A stretch of 64,000 bases of DNA from Muscardinus avellanarius (GCA_963383645.1 OY726571.1:79893108-79957107), one strand, 5' to 3'; shown: positions 1 to 10,666, counted from the stretch's first letter. Program-made: numbers and translations. Notes: a model not told the origin generated them from the letters alone.

Positions 1-1530
1 TTTTTATCACCATTTCCCAGATGGTTACATTAGGCTTAACCAAATCCCAGGTAACAGAAATAATGCTCACCAAATAACCATACACTCCCTGGTTTTTACT
101 TTCTCTGGCGCTGAAGTTGGAGTCTTGGGGCCAATGGACTGGAAACAGAAGCAATGTGTTCTATTCTGAGCTAAGTCAGTTCTCAGGCATTGAACCTTCC
201 ACCCCTCAGCTGCACAGACCTTGAAGACCATCACTTCAAATGGCAGGCCTGCACGGTGGCAGAGGCCACCTATGCACATTGGAAAGCATGGTGTGTGCCA
301 CAAATCTTTTTGATGTCCATCACTGCACTTTACGGTCTGTACTGGTGGCCCCTACTGGCAAGTACCCGGACTAATGTAGGAATTGCTGCTTTAAGTTGGA
401 TGTTTCTGTATCAAAAATACCAATAGAGACTGTTGGGTCAATACTGAAGTGTGGACAGGGAGGAGACGGTTTTTGGAGAAAGAAAAGGAGGCGTTTTAGG
501 TTAGGCTGAGTCAAGATATCAAGTGACAAAGCCACCTGTGATCACACCGGTAGGAGCCACGTGCTTATTGCTTTTGCAACTTAGAGCTCAAAATGGTTGT
601 TACGGATTATAATTAGCAGGATGTAATGGGGCAAAAAATGTTAAGAGTTAGTTAAGCAGAAATCAAAAGCAATAGATGATGTTCAGAAATTCAGGAACTG
701 ACTAATTTGGAGAACCAAGCAAGCAAACAAAAAAATAAGTGCACAGCCAAAATTGGAGAGGGGAAGTAAGAGCAGAGAAAATCCTGTGGGACTTCTCATT
801 TAGAAGGGACTCAGGGAAATTAAACACAGGGATAGAGTCTCTTCTCCACCATGAGCCTCCAGGCAACTTCTGTCTGTTCCTATGCATTCTCCAAGAGCAG
901 AATTGAAGCAGAAGCTTTACACCCAAGTAGATTATTAAGAAGATAATTTGAGAGAAGACTATTGGATGGGAAATTAGAGATTGAGAGAACCCATAGAAAA
1001 TGGGTGTTCTGGAGTTGGCCATTGCTATCAGAGACATTTGATCTTGCATAATCTTCTTAGAAGAACTGCAGAATTCATCTCAGAATTGTGCACTTAGAGA
1101 AAAGAAGGCAGAAGACTTTATCCATCAGATACCTCTTCCATGGGCCAGGGGTAGACCCTTTCCCATTTGTTTCTGTGCTGTCTCTTTCTGTGCTATATGT
1201 GTATGAGTACTGAGTACCCTTTAAGGAGACGTAGCAATGACAGAGGCAGCACGACTAAAGTAATGTTGTAGAACTAGATCCGCATAGATACCCCTGCTTC
1301 TGCCCCGAGCACAGTCCCTTCAGCTTCTGTTGCCAACACTGACAACTTGGAGGTGTTACTGGAGGCTCCGCCACTCTGGAGTTGAGTCAAAGCTACCACT
1401 AACTGCAGTGTGTACTTCTTCACGCCATTAGCGTCTTCTGCAAAACCTAACTTGCAAATAGAGAACACCATGCCAAAGGGGATTAGCCAGGCTCAAAATC
1501 ACTGTCCACATGTTCTCTCTCATGTGTGGA

Positions 1531-1534
<4 letters not shown>
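1..1534. other. unassigned non-coding stretch
   Basis: I see no gene and no repeat I can name with confidence. The longest open frames are 78 codons (positions 190-426 on + and 67-303 on -) and 115 codons (702-1049 on -), with no recognisable domain. An old LTR remnant is possible around 100-300 but I could not match it to a family. Confidence 0.4.
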
Positions 1535-1585
<51 letters not shown>

Positions 1586-1830
1586 AGAAGAAGGAGGAGG
1601 AGGAGGAGGAGGAGGAGGAGGAGGAGGAGGAGGAGGAGGAGGAGGAGGAAGAAGAAGAAGAAGAAGAAGAAGAAGAAGAAGAAGAAGAAGAAGAAGAAGA
1701 AGGAGAAGGAGAAGGAGAAGGAGGAGAAGGAGAAGAAGAAAAGAGAAGAAAGGAAGGAAGGAAGGAAGGAAGGAAGGAAGGAAAAGAAAGAAGGAAGGAA
1801 GGAAGAGAAGAAAGGAGGGAAAAGAAAGGG
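1535..1830 (+). repeat. polypurine compound microsatellite
   Basis: About 296 bp are almost pure purine on the + strand: (GA)n at 1535-1582, (GGA)n from about 1593, (GAA)n at about 1648-1701, then mixed GGAGAA and GGAA/GAAA units. The blocks are partly mirror-symmetric, a property of sequences able to form intramolecular triplexes. All six-frame ORFs here encode only Arg/Glu/Lys/Gly or Ser/Pro/Leu runs and are not genes. Confidence 0.97.
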
Positions 1831-3483
1831 GTCCTCATGAAATTTAGGAGAGAGAACAGTAGGACAGTGAAAATGAATCAGAAGGAGGAAGAGAAGGAAA
1901 GGGTTGGCACAGAGAGGAAAGCAAAAGAAAGAAGGTTATGTGCATGTATGAATGCATTGCTCTGAATCTCACCCTTTGTCATGTACAATTACAATGCATG
2001 AATTTAAAAAACAATTTAAATCTTATTCTGCCTTACTACTAAAATGTAAAACAGGAAAAGTGAGTCTATCAGTTCCACAGCGAGGACTAGAGAAGAAACG
2101 ATTTGGGGAAATGTTCCATGCACATGGAATCCATTAAGGGGTAGCCAAAAGAGATCGCCAATAGCCACCGCAGCCGTGGATCACTGCTACTGCGGACTCT
2201 AACAGGAATGTAATAGACACTTAGTAAATACCTGTAGGATGGGTGAAATAACCAAGGATGAGCAGGATTGAAGCATCCCGTCATTGTGATTCACACGGCA
2301 TCATTGTCGATGACACAAGAGTGATTAGATGGCAGAGCCTGGCCACACAGCTCCCTCGAGTTCAACAGAATTATTATTTCAGCTCCATCTAGTTCAACAG
2401 CAATCAAACCCAGAGCTGTAGAGAATGAGCTCCCACTGACACCATCGGCCCAGCCTGAAGACCAAGAAGAGGAGCTCAGAGCTTAATAGGACACTGAAGG
2501 AAACTGACTGGGCTCCCACTATCAAAGTGAAGTGGAGAATTAGAGCAATTTTTCTGACACTCCAGGCAAAAGTGGGCAGTTTGCCTGGATTATCTAGGTC
2601 ACTGCTTTAAACTCAAATTCATTTTGCCCGTGGAGAACTGCCCTATTAGCTCTAGTTACCACAGAGTAACTAACTCCAAAATGTGCTCAGGGTGAAAAAC
2701 AGCCTCATCCCTTTTAACGATGCTTAAATGTCCATGATTTTCAGTCCTATTGATCCAGGCTGGATTTAAAAGAGCAACCCTTTGCAGATGGATGATAAAT
2801 GCCACACACCCTCAGATTGCTATGATGTTTAAAGCAGAACGTATCAAATGCAATGATAAAAAATCAGGATCCGATTCTCTCTCAGGCTCCCTGGCAGATT
2901 TCCCCCCTGATTATGAGAGGAATGAATCATCTGCCATGATATTTAAGTTAATAATGCCAGTATAATAGAGTGTGTAATTGAGGTTAGTCTACATCATATC
3001 AAGAGGACTGCCACCTGCCCACCACCTTCCCTGAATCCCCGGATTTGCCCCCTGGCTCACTTGGGGTGCTGTTAATTGACACAATTAAGAATGGATTTAC
3101 AAGACCCCAAGGAGCCACTGGTAGAAAGAGGTTTATGTACTGGGGAGAAGGTTTTACATCCTCTGCTGTGGCTTCCTTCCCAATATACAAATTCTCCTCT
3201 GTGAACAAAACAAGAGTCAGAAAATAACCAATAACATCGGTGTTACTGAAACCAGTTTCACTCATTTTCCTTTTAACTGTTGAACCAGTCAAGACTCTTG
3301 GGAGAGTCTATGTCTTAGAGTCACCTCCTTCTAGTCTACTTTTTTTTTTATGCTGCTGTTTTCTTCTTATTATTTTCTGACACTCAAATAAATCATAATA
3401 AAGTATCACCAAAACTCAAAGTATTGAGGAACATAATTTGTTCATGCTAAGAAAAAGAGGAAGTAATTGAATCAGTTAATGAA
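1831..3483. other. repeat-poor complex sequence with a possible L2 scrap
   Basis: No gene is seen. About 2195-2262 carries wording like the 3' end of L2 ('cttagtaaatacctg' followed by a GAAATAA-like end), which I hold at low confidence. From about 2290 to 3240 the sequence is complex and free of recognisable repeats; it is listed separately as a candidate conserved element. Confidence 0.35.
2290..3240. other. candidate conserved non-coding element (unproven)
   Basis: About 950 bp lack SINE, LINE, LTR or microsatellite signatures, unlike most of the surroundings. Short homeodomain-type cores are present, including 'ttaattgacacaattaag' near 3072, which is nearly an inverted pair of TTAATTG/CAATTAA. 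No splice-framed ORF is visible. Regulatory function is inference from complexity alone. Confidence 0.25.
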
Positions 3484-3670
3484 CCAGGCCTGGTGGTGCA
3501 TGCCTGCGATCATAATACATGGGAGGCCGAAACAGAGTGGACTGCACATTTAAGGCCAGCCTCAAGAACTTAGCAAGACCCTGTTTCAAAGTAAAAAATA
3601 AATAAATATGAGTAGGGGCCTAGCATGGAAGTAGAATGTCCCTGGACTCAACTCTTAGAACCAAAAAATA
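3484..3670 (+). mobile_element. B1-ID dimeric SINE, degenerate
   Basis: The left half begins 'ccaggcctggtggtgcatgc' and continues through a weakened B-box region to 'gaccctgtttcaaa'. An A-rich linker follows, then an ID-like right half ending 'agaacc' and a short A-rich tail. Many substitutions suggest an old copy. Confidence 0.85.
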
Positions 3671-4639
3671 AAAGGATAATAAAATTAAAAGAAAATCAAT
3701 TAAATATTCTTTACTATCTACGGAAAATTCACGTCAACTCCCACTAAGTGAATTTTGCTTTTACGACAGACACTTGGCCTTCCAGCCCACTCTAAAAATC
3801 TCTGTTCACCAAGCAACCACTTGTGTGTCTAGCCCAACATCTCAAGTAGAGGAATGCAAAAAGCCTGGAACTTAAGTGGCGGGTTTTCACATGCTGAGTC
3901 AGAGAACAAAAACAGGGAGCCACATCTGTACTGATTTTAGTTCTGTTAGTCTTGCATCTCTTCTTTGGAGATGAGCAGGAGCAAACTGCTGTTCACTGAG
4001 ATAATTATACAGTGCTCTGAAACTGAGCATAATAACACTGTGAATGTCCAAGGGTTTGAACAATTTGGGCTGATTTTGTATAGTGTATAATTTACAGTAA
4101 AGATTCAGAATGTCGTATTTTCTTTCTCTCTCTCTCTTAACAGCTTTCATCCTTTTACTTTGGATCGTTAGACATGGAGACACGTATTCAGAGTCAAATT
4201 TGTTACAGATAAATCTAAACATCTGCAAAAATAGACTAATTTTATTGGCAGTTACCCAGAGCCATCTCGGGACGTTTCTTTGGTACTGATAGAACTGGAG
4301 AAGTTAGATGAAGCTTCCCAAGTCAAAAACTATGTTGACAATGGATAAACTGATATCAAGGCCTACACATAATTGTTCAGAAACTAGTTAGGGAATATAA
4401 AGGAGGAATAGCATCTAAAATATTGGCTAGAAGCAAAGATATGATCAAATGTATAGAAAAATAAGATAATCAGCTACACATAAAATGTGATTATTTATAG
4501 AGCAGTACAAACAAGATGTGATTACTTTTGAAAGTACACTTCACTCAACTTAAGAAATATTTTATTGTTGTAGTAAATTATAATGTAATAAAAATTGTGT
4601 AACTTCCTACCAATGCCTACCCTTTGTTTATTTACTTTT
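3671..4639. other. unassigned AT-rich non-coding stretch
   Basis: No gene or nameable repeat is visible. The 109-codon minus-strand frame at 3899-4228 has no recognisable domain and contains a short (CT)n run. Confidence 0.35.
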
Positions 4640-4834
4640 TTGATACCAGGGCTTGAACCCATGGACATTCTATCTCTAGGCTATAACTTGAGCCCTATTT
4701 CATTTTTATTTTGAAACAGGGTCTTACTAAAGTTGTGGAGGGCCCCACTAAGTTGTTGAGGCTGGCTCAAACCTGTAATCCTCCTACCTCATTCTTCCAA
4801 GTACTAGGATACAGGCATGCAACACCAAGCCTGA
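4640..4834 (-). mobile_element. B1-ID dimeric SINE, degenerate
   Basis: Read on the minus strand this is the standard dimer. On + it starts with the ID half ('gataccagggcttgaaccc'), then 'ttttgaaacagggtcttact', then the B1 half ending 'ggatacaggcatgcaacacc'. Substitutions are numerous. Confidence 0.85.
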
Positions 4835-4846
4835 CCTATTTAATTT

Positions 4847-5647
4847 TAACAAATAGACTATTTTCGGGCAGTTTTAGGTTTGTAGCGTGATTGAGTGGAA
4901 ATGATAAAGAATTCTCCTGTATCCCCTATCCCAACAATCAAACAACTTCTCTATCAACTATACATTTATTCTAATACATGAGCCTACACTGACACATCGT
5001 TAGCACCCAACGTTCTTAATTTATATTAGAATTCATTCTGATATAATGATGTGCTGGCTTCCACAAATGTAAAATCACACATCACCAATGTAGTATCATG
5101 CAGAATAATTTCCACTGCCCTAAATCTTCTGTCTTCTGCTCACTCATCCCTTCTCACCTCCAGCTTCTGGGAGCCAATAGATTATTGCCTTTTCAAGAAT
5201 GTCAGGGCTGTAATCGTACAGGATGCAGACTTTTCAGATTGGCTACTTTCATTTAGTGAGACCCATTCAAGTTCCCTCCCCATGACTTTTCATAGCTTGA
5301 TAGCTGTTTTTCCCTTAGTGCTGAATAAATATAATCCATATAATATATAATACATAACCCATATATGTATAATATGATGATATATAACATATAATCCATA
5401 TAACATATAATCCATTTATATATTATATATTATATATAACCCATATAATATATAATATATATTATATATATAATATATAACCCATATAATATATAACCCA
5501 TATAATATATAATCCATTGTCTGGTTGTACCATGGTATATTATTTATCGATTAACCAATTGAAGAACTTCTTTGTTGCTTCCAATTTGTTTTAATTTTTA
5601 ATAAAACTGACATAAACATAAGAGTATAAGAGTACTACTTTTATTTA

Positions 5648-5650
<3 letters not shown>
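4847..5650 (-). mobile_element. old L1 (L1M-type) 3' region, antisense
   Basis: The wording follows the 3' region of mammalian-wide old L1s read in reverse: 'cgggcagttttaggtttg', 'gacacatcgttagcaccca', 'ttcatagcttgatagctg' and, after an AT-rich block, 'ccattgtctggttgtacc' and 'gttgcttccaatttg'. The AT-rich tandem at 5325-5515 sits where the consensus reads AATAATATTCCATTGTCTGG, so it looks like a local expansion inside the L1. Confidence 0.8.
5325..5515. repeat. AT-rich degenerate tandem repeat
   Basis: Repeated units related to 'ataacccatataatatat' (about 18 bp, irregular) alternate with pure TATA blocks. The array lies inside the antisense L1 remnant and is flanked by the two halves of its sequence. 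Confidence 0.9.

Positions 5651-5651
<1 letters not shown>

Positions 5652-5691
<40 letters not shown>
5652..5691 (+). repeat. (TG)n microsatellite
   Basis: About 20 perfect TG units directly abut the ID half of the next antisense SINE, at the position of its A-rich tail. Confidence 0.97.
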
Positions 5692-5693
<2 letters not shown>

Positions 5694-5879
5694 ACCGGAG
5701 ACTGAACCCTGAGGGGCATTCCCCCTCTGAGCTATATCCCCAGCACTTTTCACTTATTTTTGTATTGAAACAAAGCCTAACTAGGCTGCTGAGAGTCTAA
5801 GTTGCTGAGGTTGATCTCAAACCTGAGATCCTCCTGTGTCAGCCTCCCAAGTACTGGGATTACAGGCATATACCACCTG
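5691..5879 (-). mobile_element. B1-ID dimeric SINE
   Basis: On + it runs 'taccggagactgaaccctga' (ID B-box complement), a T-rich linker with 'tattgaaacaaagcc', and the B1 half 'cctcccaagtactgggatta' ending near 'ataccacctga'. The adjacent (TG)n takes the place of its tail. Confidence 0.85.
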
Positions 5880-6628
5880 AGATCATTCTGTATTCTCTTC
5901 ATGGTCTGTGTTGAACCAGCAGCTTACATCGCGCTGGTGATTCCACTTTCATGGCAGGTGATGAAGCGTGGAGACTCAGTAAGAGAGTTTTTCTCAGTTT
6001 CCAGAATAGTTTGGCAGTTTTGAAGATGTTCTCCCTCAAGTTCACTGTGAATACAGTTGTCCTTCAGTATCTGTGTGAGATGGGTACCAAGATCTCCCCC
6101 TGGAAACTAAAACCTAGCAGTGCTCAAGTCTTTAATATAAAGAGGCATAGTATTTGCATATGATCTAAGCACACCTTCTCATATACTTTACTTGTCTCTA
6201 CTCAATACCTAAGACTCAATACCTAAAACAACATACATATGGCATACATATAGCATAGTTGTTACATCACGTTTTTAGGAAATAAGGACAAAAAGTTACC
6301 CATACAAGTTCAGTGCAATACCATTTTGAAAAAAAATGTTTGATCCCTGGTTGGTTGAATATGGGATATGAAACCCTTAAAAAGGACTAACTGTATTCTA
6401 ATCTGAGATCAAGAGAACTAGGAAAGAGAGGATCTGAGCATGTGTGTTCTCTAATAATGGGATAAATGGCTTGTCAAGAGCTTTTTTTAAAAAAATCAGA
6501 AGTTCCTCATCTTAAGGATCATTTTTCTGACCTTTACATAACATTAGTGCTTTGACTTATTCCTTCAACTCACAGGAAGAATTGTTTGAAACTCAACAAA
6601 TAATGCTACGAAATAACTGTCACAAGCC
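5880..6628. other. unassigned non-coding stretch
   Basis: No gene or nameable repeat. The two overlapping plus-strand frames near 5802-6163 start inside the preceding SINE and lack a domain. Confidence 0.35.
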
Positions 6629-6826
6629 AGACATGATGGCACGCATTTGTAATCCCAGGACTTGAGAGCCTGAGATGGGAAGATCGCAGGTTTGCAACCA
6701 GCCTCAGCACTTAGTGAGGCCCACCACCACCTAGTGAAACCTTTTTTTTTTTTTCAAACAAAAATAAAATATGGTTGGGGGTTTCATTCAGAGGTAGAAT
6801 GCTCTTGGTTTAATCCCAAGTACTAC
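6629..6826 (+). mobile_element. B1-ID dimeric SINE
   Basis: Left half 'agccagacatgatggcacgc ...' through 'agtgaaacc', a T/A-rich linker, then ID half 'ggtttcattcagaggtagaa' ending 'cccaagtactac'. It directly joins a second SINE fragment at 6827. Confidence 0.85.
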
Positions 6827-6871
6827 AAAAGGCTTCGCTGGCCTAAGAGACCCTGTTTCCAAATTTAAAAT

Positions 6872-6918
<47 letters not shown>

Positions 6919-6971
6919 TAGGTCTGGGAGTGTAGCTCAAAGGTAGAAGGGTTTCCAGGAACCCCAGTACC
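6827..6971 (+). mobile_element. 5'-truncated SINE of the 'tctgggagtgtagc' subfamily
   Basis: Only the end of the B1 half is left ('ggcctaagagaccctgtttc'), then a linker expanded into (CA)n, then 'ggtctgggagtgtagctcaa' and the diagnostic ending 'tttccaggaaccccagtacc'. Confidence 0.8.
6875..6917 (+). repeat. (AC)n microsatellite inside a SINE linker
   Basis: About 21 AC units occupy the A-rich linker between the two halves of the SINE fragment at 6827-6971. Confidence 0.96.
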
Positions 6972-7015
6972 ATATATATATATTCATTTAAAAAAAAGGA
7001 AGGAAAGAAAAAAAA

Positions 7016-7092
7016 GGGCTAAGAGATGTAGCTTGGAGGTAGACTACCGCTAGGTTTAGGTTTAGTCTCCAATACCAAAAAAAAAAAAAAGT
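7016..7092 (+). mobile_element. ID-like right half of a SINE
   Basis: 'gggctaagagatgtagcttg' followed by an A-box-like and B-box-like segment and 'ccaataccaaaaaa' with a poly(A) tail. The B1 half is missing or was displaced by the upstream insertions. Confidence 0.65.
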
Positions 7093-7532
7093 TTCACAAC
7101 ACTGAGTGTCTCTGAGGTCTGGCAAGCCAGTGACTGATAACTCTAATATGATTTTGGTGACTGATTTTGAAACCTGTGTGATAGCAGCAAGAGAGTGAGT
7201 TAGTAGAAGTGAAAGAAAATAAAAACAATCTTCAGAACTGTTTTTAAAGTAAGAAAGCCAATGTAGAGGGAAGGGTAAATATAAGGGCCCTGACTGTGCT
7301 TGATACTCAGCCCTGCTCCATCCTGAGACACAGGGCAAAATGGTTTTCAGGCAAACTGCCTTTATCACAAAGAATATAAGAGCATGGTGTCATGCACAGA
7401 ACCCTCTTTCTCCAAAGACGAGTAACAGCTGACGAAAGGTGGATGCACATCTCAGACAAAAGAAAAATGTAGCCCAGATCCCTGAGCCCTTTGACATTCG
7501 CATCCACAGTAATTTGGGAAAGGACTTATTTT
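7093..7532. other. unassigned non-coding stretch
   Basis: No gene or nameable repeat. Minus-strand frames of 126 and 66 codons overlap it, but they begin or end in SINE sequence and have no domain. Confidence 0.35.
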
Positions 7533-7548
7533 AGAATCATGGCATTTT

Positions 7549-7750
7549 GCCGGGCGTGGTGGCTCATGCTTGTAATCCCTGCGCTTGGGAGGTGGAGACA
7601 GGAGGATCGCACAGGTTCTAAGCCAGCTGCTAGCTTAGGAGACCCTGTTTCCAAATAAAAAGTATAAAACAGGTCTGGGAGTGTAGCCCAGATGTAGAAG
7701 AGCTTCCAGGAACCCCAGTACCACCAAAAAAAAAAAAAAAAAAAAAAAAA
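7549..7750 (+). mobile_element. short CpG-rich B1-ID SINE subfamily copy with target-site duplication
   Basis: The left half begins 'gccgggcgtggtggctcatg' and keeps several CpGs. The right half is 'ggtctgggagtgtagcccag' and ends 'ttccaggaaccccagtacca' plus poly(A). It is flanked by a 16-bp direct repeat, 'agaatcatggcatttt' at 7533-7548 and 'agaatcatggtgtttt' at 7751-7766 (two mismatches), a clear target-site duplication. Confidence 0.93.
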
Positions 7751-7766
7751 AGAATCATGGTGTTTT

Positions 7767-8116
7767 AGAAAGGAAGTAAAACATCACAATTTTCTATTTT
7801 GGAGATGAGGAAATCTCACGAAAGTCACACTAAGCAACAGTGAACTCATCTCATAAACTTGCCTGAGCTTCAGCTCTGTCCCTGACTCATATTGTCGTAG
7901 TTAATCTTGAGTAAGTGTAAAAGGTGAGAAGCAGATTCACAGAGTAGCACACAGAAACAGGCTGGGAACTCAGATGGACAGGTGTCTAGTGCCATGCTTT
8001 CTTCAAAATGAAAGCAGGTAAGTCCAAGAAATGGGTAGTAAAGTCTGGAGAATAATAAGACTTGATTGCATTTGATTACTATGAAAGATAAATCTAAAAA
8101 TCCCAATCAGTCGTGC
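7767..8116. other. unassigned non-coding stretch
   Basis: No gene. A faint 'ggagatgaggaaat' wording near 7800 could be an old MIR-type remnant, but it is too short to call. Confidence 0.3.
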
Positions 8117-8250
8117 AGGCATGGTGGCACACACTTGTAATCCCAGAACTTCGGAGCCTGAGACTGGAGAATCTGGGTTCATGGCCAGCCTCAGCTCCTT
8201 AGTGAGGCCCTCGACAACTTAATGAGACCTTGTTTCAAAATAAAGAATAA
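8117..8250 (+). mobile_element. left half of a split B1-ID SINE
   Basis: The B1 half 'caggcatggtggcacacact' runs to 'gaccttgtttcaaaataaag' and is cut in its A-rich linker by the SINE at 8251. The matching ID half resumes at about 8533-8595. Confidence 0.8.
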
Positions 8251-8532
8251 GCCAGGTGTGGTGGCGCAGCTTGTAATCCCAGCATTCCAGAGGCTGAGAC
8301 CGGAAGATCATGGTTTTCGGATAGTTTCAGCTACTTAGTGAGGCCCTCTGCAACTTAGTGAGACCCTGTTTCAAACTAAAGAATAAAAAATAGGGCTGGG
8401 GGTGTAGCTCGGAGGACAAATGTCTCTGGGTTTCATCCCTACACCCACAAAAAAAAAGACAAAAAGGAAGAGAGAAAGAAAGAAAGAAAGAAAGAAAGAA
8501 AGGAAGGAAGGAAGGAAGGAAGGAAGGAAGGA
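8251..8532 (+). mobile_element. complete B1-ID SINE inserted in another SINE's linker
   Basis: A full dimer from 'gccaggtgtggtggcgcagc' through 'gggctgggggtgtagctcgg' to 'catccctacacccac', followed by poly(A) and a purine tail grown into (GAAA)n and (GGAA)n at about 8478-8532. It sits between the two halves of an older SINE. Confidence 0.85.
8478..8532 (+). repeat. (GAAA)n-(GGAA)n microsatellite
   Basis: Purine tetranucleotide array continuous with the poly(A) tail of the SINE at 8251. Confidence 0.95.
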
Positions 8533-8610
8533 TAATAATATGGCTGTGGGTGTAGCTCAGAGGTAGGATGCCCCTGGGTTCAATCCTCAGTACTAAAAAA
8601 AAAAAAAAAT
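8533..8610 (+). mobile_element. right (ID) half of the split SINE
   Basis: 'atggctgtgggtgtagctca' followed by 'gggttcaatcctcagtacta' and poly(A). It completes the SINE that starts at 8117. Confidence 0.8.
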
Positions 8611-8617
8611 ACAAATT

Positions 8618-8619
<2 letters not shown>

Positions 8620-8663
<44 letters not shown>
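8620..8663. repeat. (TA)n microsatellite at a SINE tail
   Basis: About 22 TA units lie between the left target-site copy (8612-8619) and the poly(T) of the antisense SINE at 8664, so they belong to that insertion's tail. Confidence 0.96.
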
Positions 8664-8671
<8 letters not shown>

Positions 8672-8857
8672 GGTGGCACTGGGGTTCCTGGAAACCCTTC
8701 TATCTCTGTGCTACACTCCCAGATCTATTTTATACTTTTTTTTTATTTGGAAACAGGGTCTCTTAAGCCAGAGCAGCTGGCTTCGAAGCTGCGCGATCCT
8801 CCGTTCTCCGCCTCCCAAGTGCGGGGATTACAAGCGTGCGCCGACACGCCCAGCTTC
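8664..8857 (-). mobile_element. short CpG-rich SINE subfamily, antisense, with target-site duplication
   Basis: On +: poly(T), 'ggtggcactggggttcctgg', 'acactcccagatctatttta', then CpG-bearing B1 half 'aagctgcgcgatcctccg' ending 'gccgacacgcccagctt'. The 8-bp repeat 'caaattcc' occurs at 8612-8619 and 8858-8865. Confidence 0.92.
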
Positions 8858-8865
8858 CAAATTCC

Positions 8866-9386
8866 CTTTATGAAATGCTGTTTAGTAAGATCTACTATCT
8901 CACTTAAACCTCAGTATTACCTATTGAAAGCAAATACAAAGAAAGGCACCAGTTTGCTTTCAGTGAAAATTCTACTGCTAGGGTTTCAACTATCTTTGGT
9001 TCAAAACTAAGGCAGTTATTTCTTCCCATATACTCATTTATTAGTGTTTTTGTAATTCTGGCTTCTTTCATTATTAAGTTTTATAAAACTGTTTGGGATG
9101 ATTGTAACTATTTCTAAAGGTTGGATGTCAAATACAACATATATTCTACTGTACAAGAAGAAGTAATCATTTGCCACATGACAAATAAAAAGTCTTATTT
9201 TTTTGTTCAATGATCAAATCACAAAAAGAAATAAAGGTTAACTTTGTAGTCTGCTTTTGAACTCCAGTTAAAAGGTAACACAAGTTCAAAAAAGTAATAA
9301 CTTCAACCTAAAAATTTTACCATTTTACCACATACTCTACTTTCTAAATATGTGCACAAATTATTTTAAATACAAATAATACTAAT
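8866..9386. other. unassigned AT-rich stretch
   Basis: No gene or nameable repeat is visible. Confidence 0.35.
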
Positions 9387-9667
<281 letters not shown>

Positions 9668-10458
9668 CCTAAAAACAGTATGAAAGTTAAAACTGTCTTT
9701 ATTATAAGGAGGTTGATTTATATTTTGTGACTATTTATCCAATAGGACCTGAGATTTTTTCATCATTTTGGTACAGTTTATGTGTATGGCCAAGTAAGAA
9801 AACCATATTTTGTTCAGTTGATAGAATGACAAGACCAAGAAGAAGTAAAGTTTTGCAATGGAAAGTGAAAGTCGCCGTGTGTTCTCTGCTGTCGCTAGTC
9901 AATAACGTTACTGGTAACTGACCCCATCTCTGACTCCCTCCACCTGTATAATATTGTACAAGATGTTAAGACACAGAAAATGATGGTTCAAATACAATTA
10001 TTTCTTTTAAGATATTTAGCGATCAATAGCAAAGGTAGAAAAAATCTGTGGATAATTAAAATAAAAATCTGGGGTCCCATTACCATGCAAACAGCAACAA
10101 ATCAATAGTAGCACCTTTAGCAGATGTTTCCAGAAGCTGTGACTCCCTAAGTACTATTAGTAGCTCCCTGGGAGCTACTGAGAGTTTTATGTCAAGGTGA
10201 CTTTAGGTTGGGGGAAAGAGATGTTACTGCTTTTTTTTTTAAGAGAGAAGCTTTATATAGGAATAAATTTAGGAGGGAAAATAATAAAACTTGTTTGAAA
10301 ACAATATATTCAGGTGAGCTAGAGAGTGTCTGACTACCCCTGTGGAAAACTAGCTGATCTTCATAATAACCTTGTGCCAACTTCGACACAGATCCACCTC
10401 AGCTCTCAAGGGTCATTCTGAGCTTTTGTTTAGCAATGTTATAGAAAGATTCTTCAGT
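9668..10458. other. unassigned non-coding stretch
   Basis: No gene or nameable repeat. Short frames (up to 70 codons) show no domain. Confidence 0.35.
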
Positions 10459-10654
10459 AAGCCATGCATGGTGGTGCACGCTTGTAATCCCAGGATTCAG
10501 GAGGCTGAGACCGGAGGATCGCAGTTCGCGGACAGCCTCAGCTACTTAGTGAGGCCCTGTTTCAATATAAAGAATAAAAAATAGGGCAGGGGGTGTAGCT
10601 CAACGGTAGAATGCCCCTGGGTTCAATCCCCAGACCCACACACACACAAAAAAA
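10459..10654 (+). mobile_element. B1-ID dimeric SINE with target-site duplication
   Basis: Full dimer, 'aagccatgcatggtggtgca' to 'ggttcaatccccagaccc', with a short (CA)n/A tail. The 12-bp repeat 'agaaagattctt' flanks it at 10443-10454 and 10655-10666. The left half keeps 'gatcgcagttcgcgga', with several CpGs. Confidence 0.93.
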
Positions 10655-10666
10655 AGAAAGATTCTT

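Noticed and set aside
190..426. 78-codon frame with several Trp residues at the window start
   Set aside because: Interesting composition but no recognised family, no splice sites I can defend and an equally long opposite frame overlaps it; left unassigned.
1410..1965. Plus and minus frames of 104-151 codons rich in Arg/Glu or Ser
   Set aside because: They translate the purine microsatellite in several frames at once; no non-repeat domain on either side.
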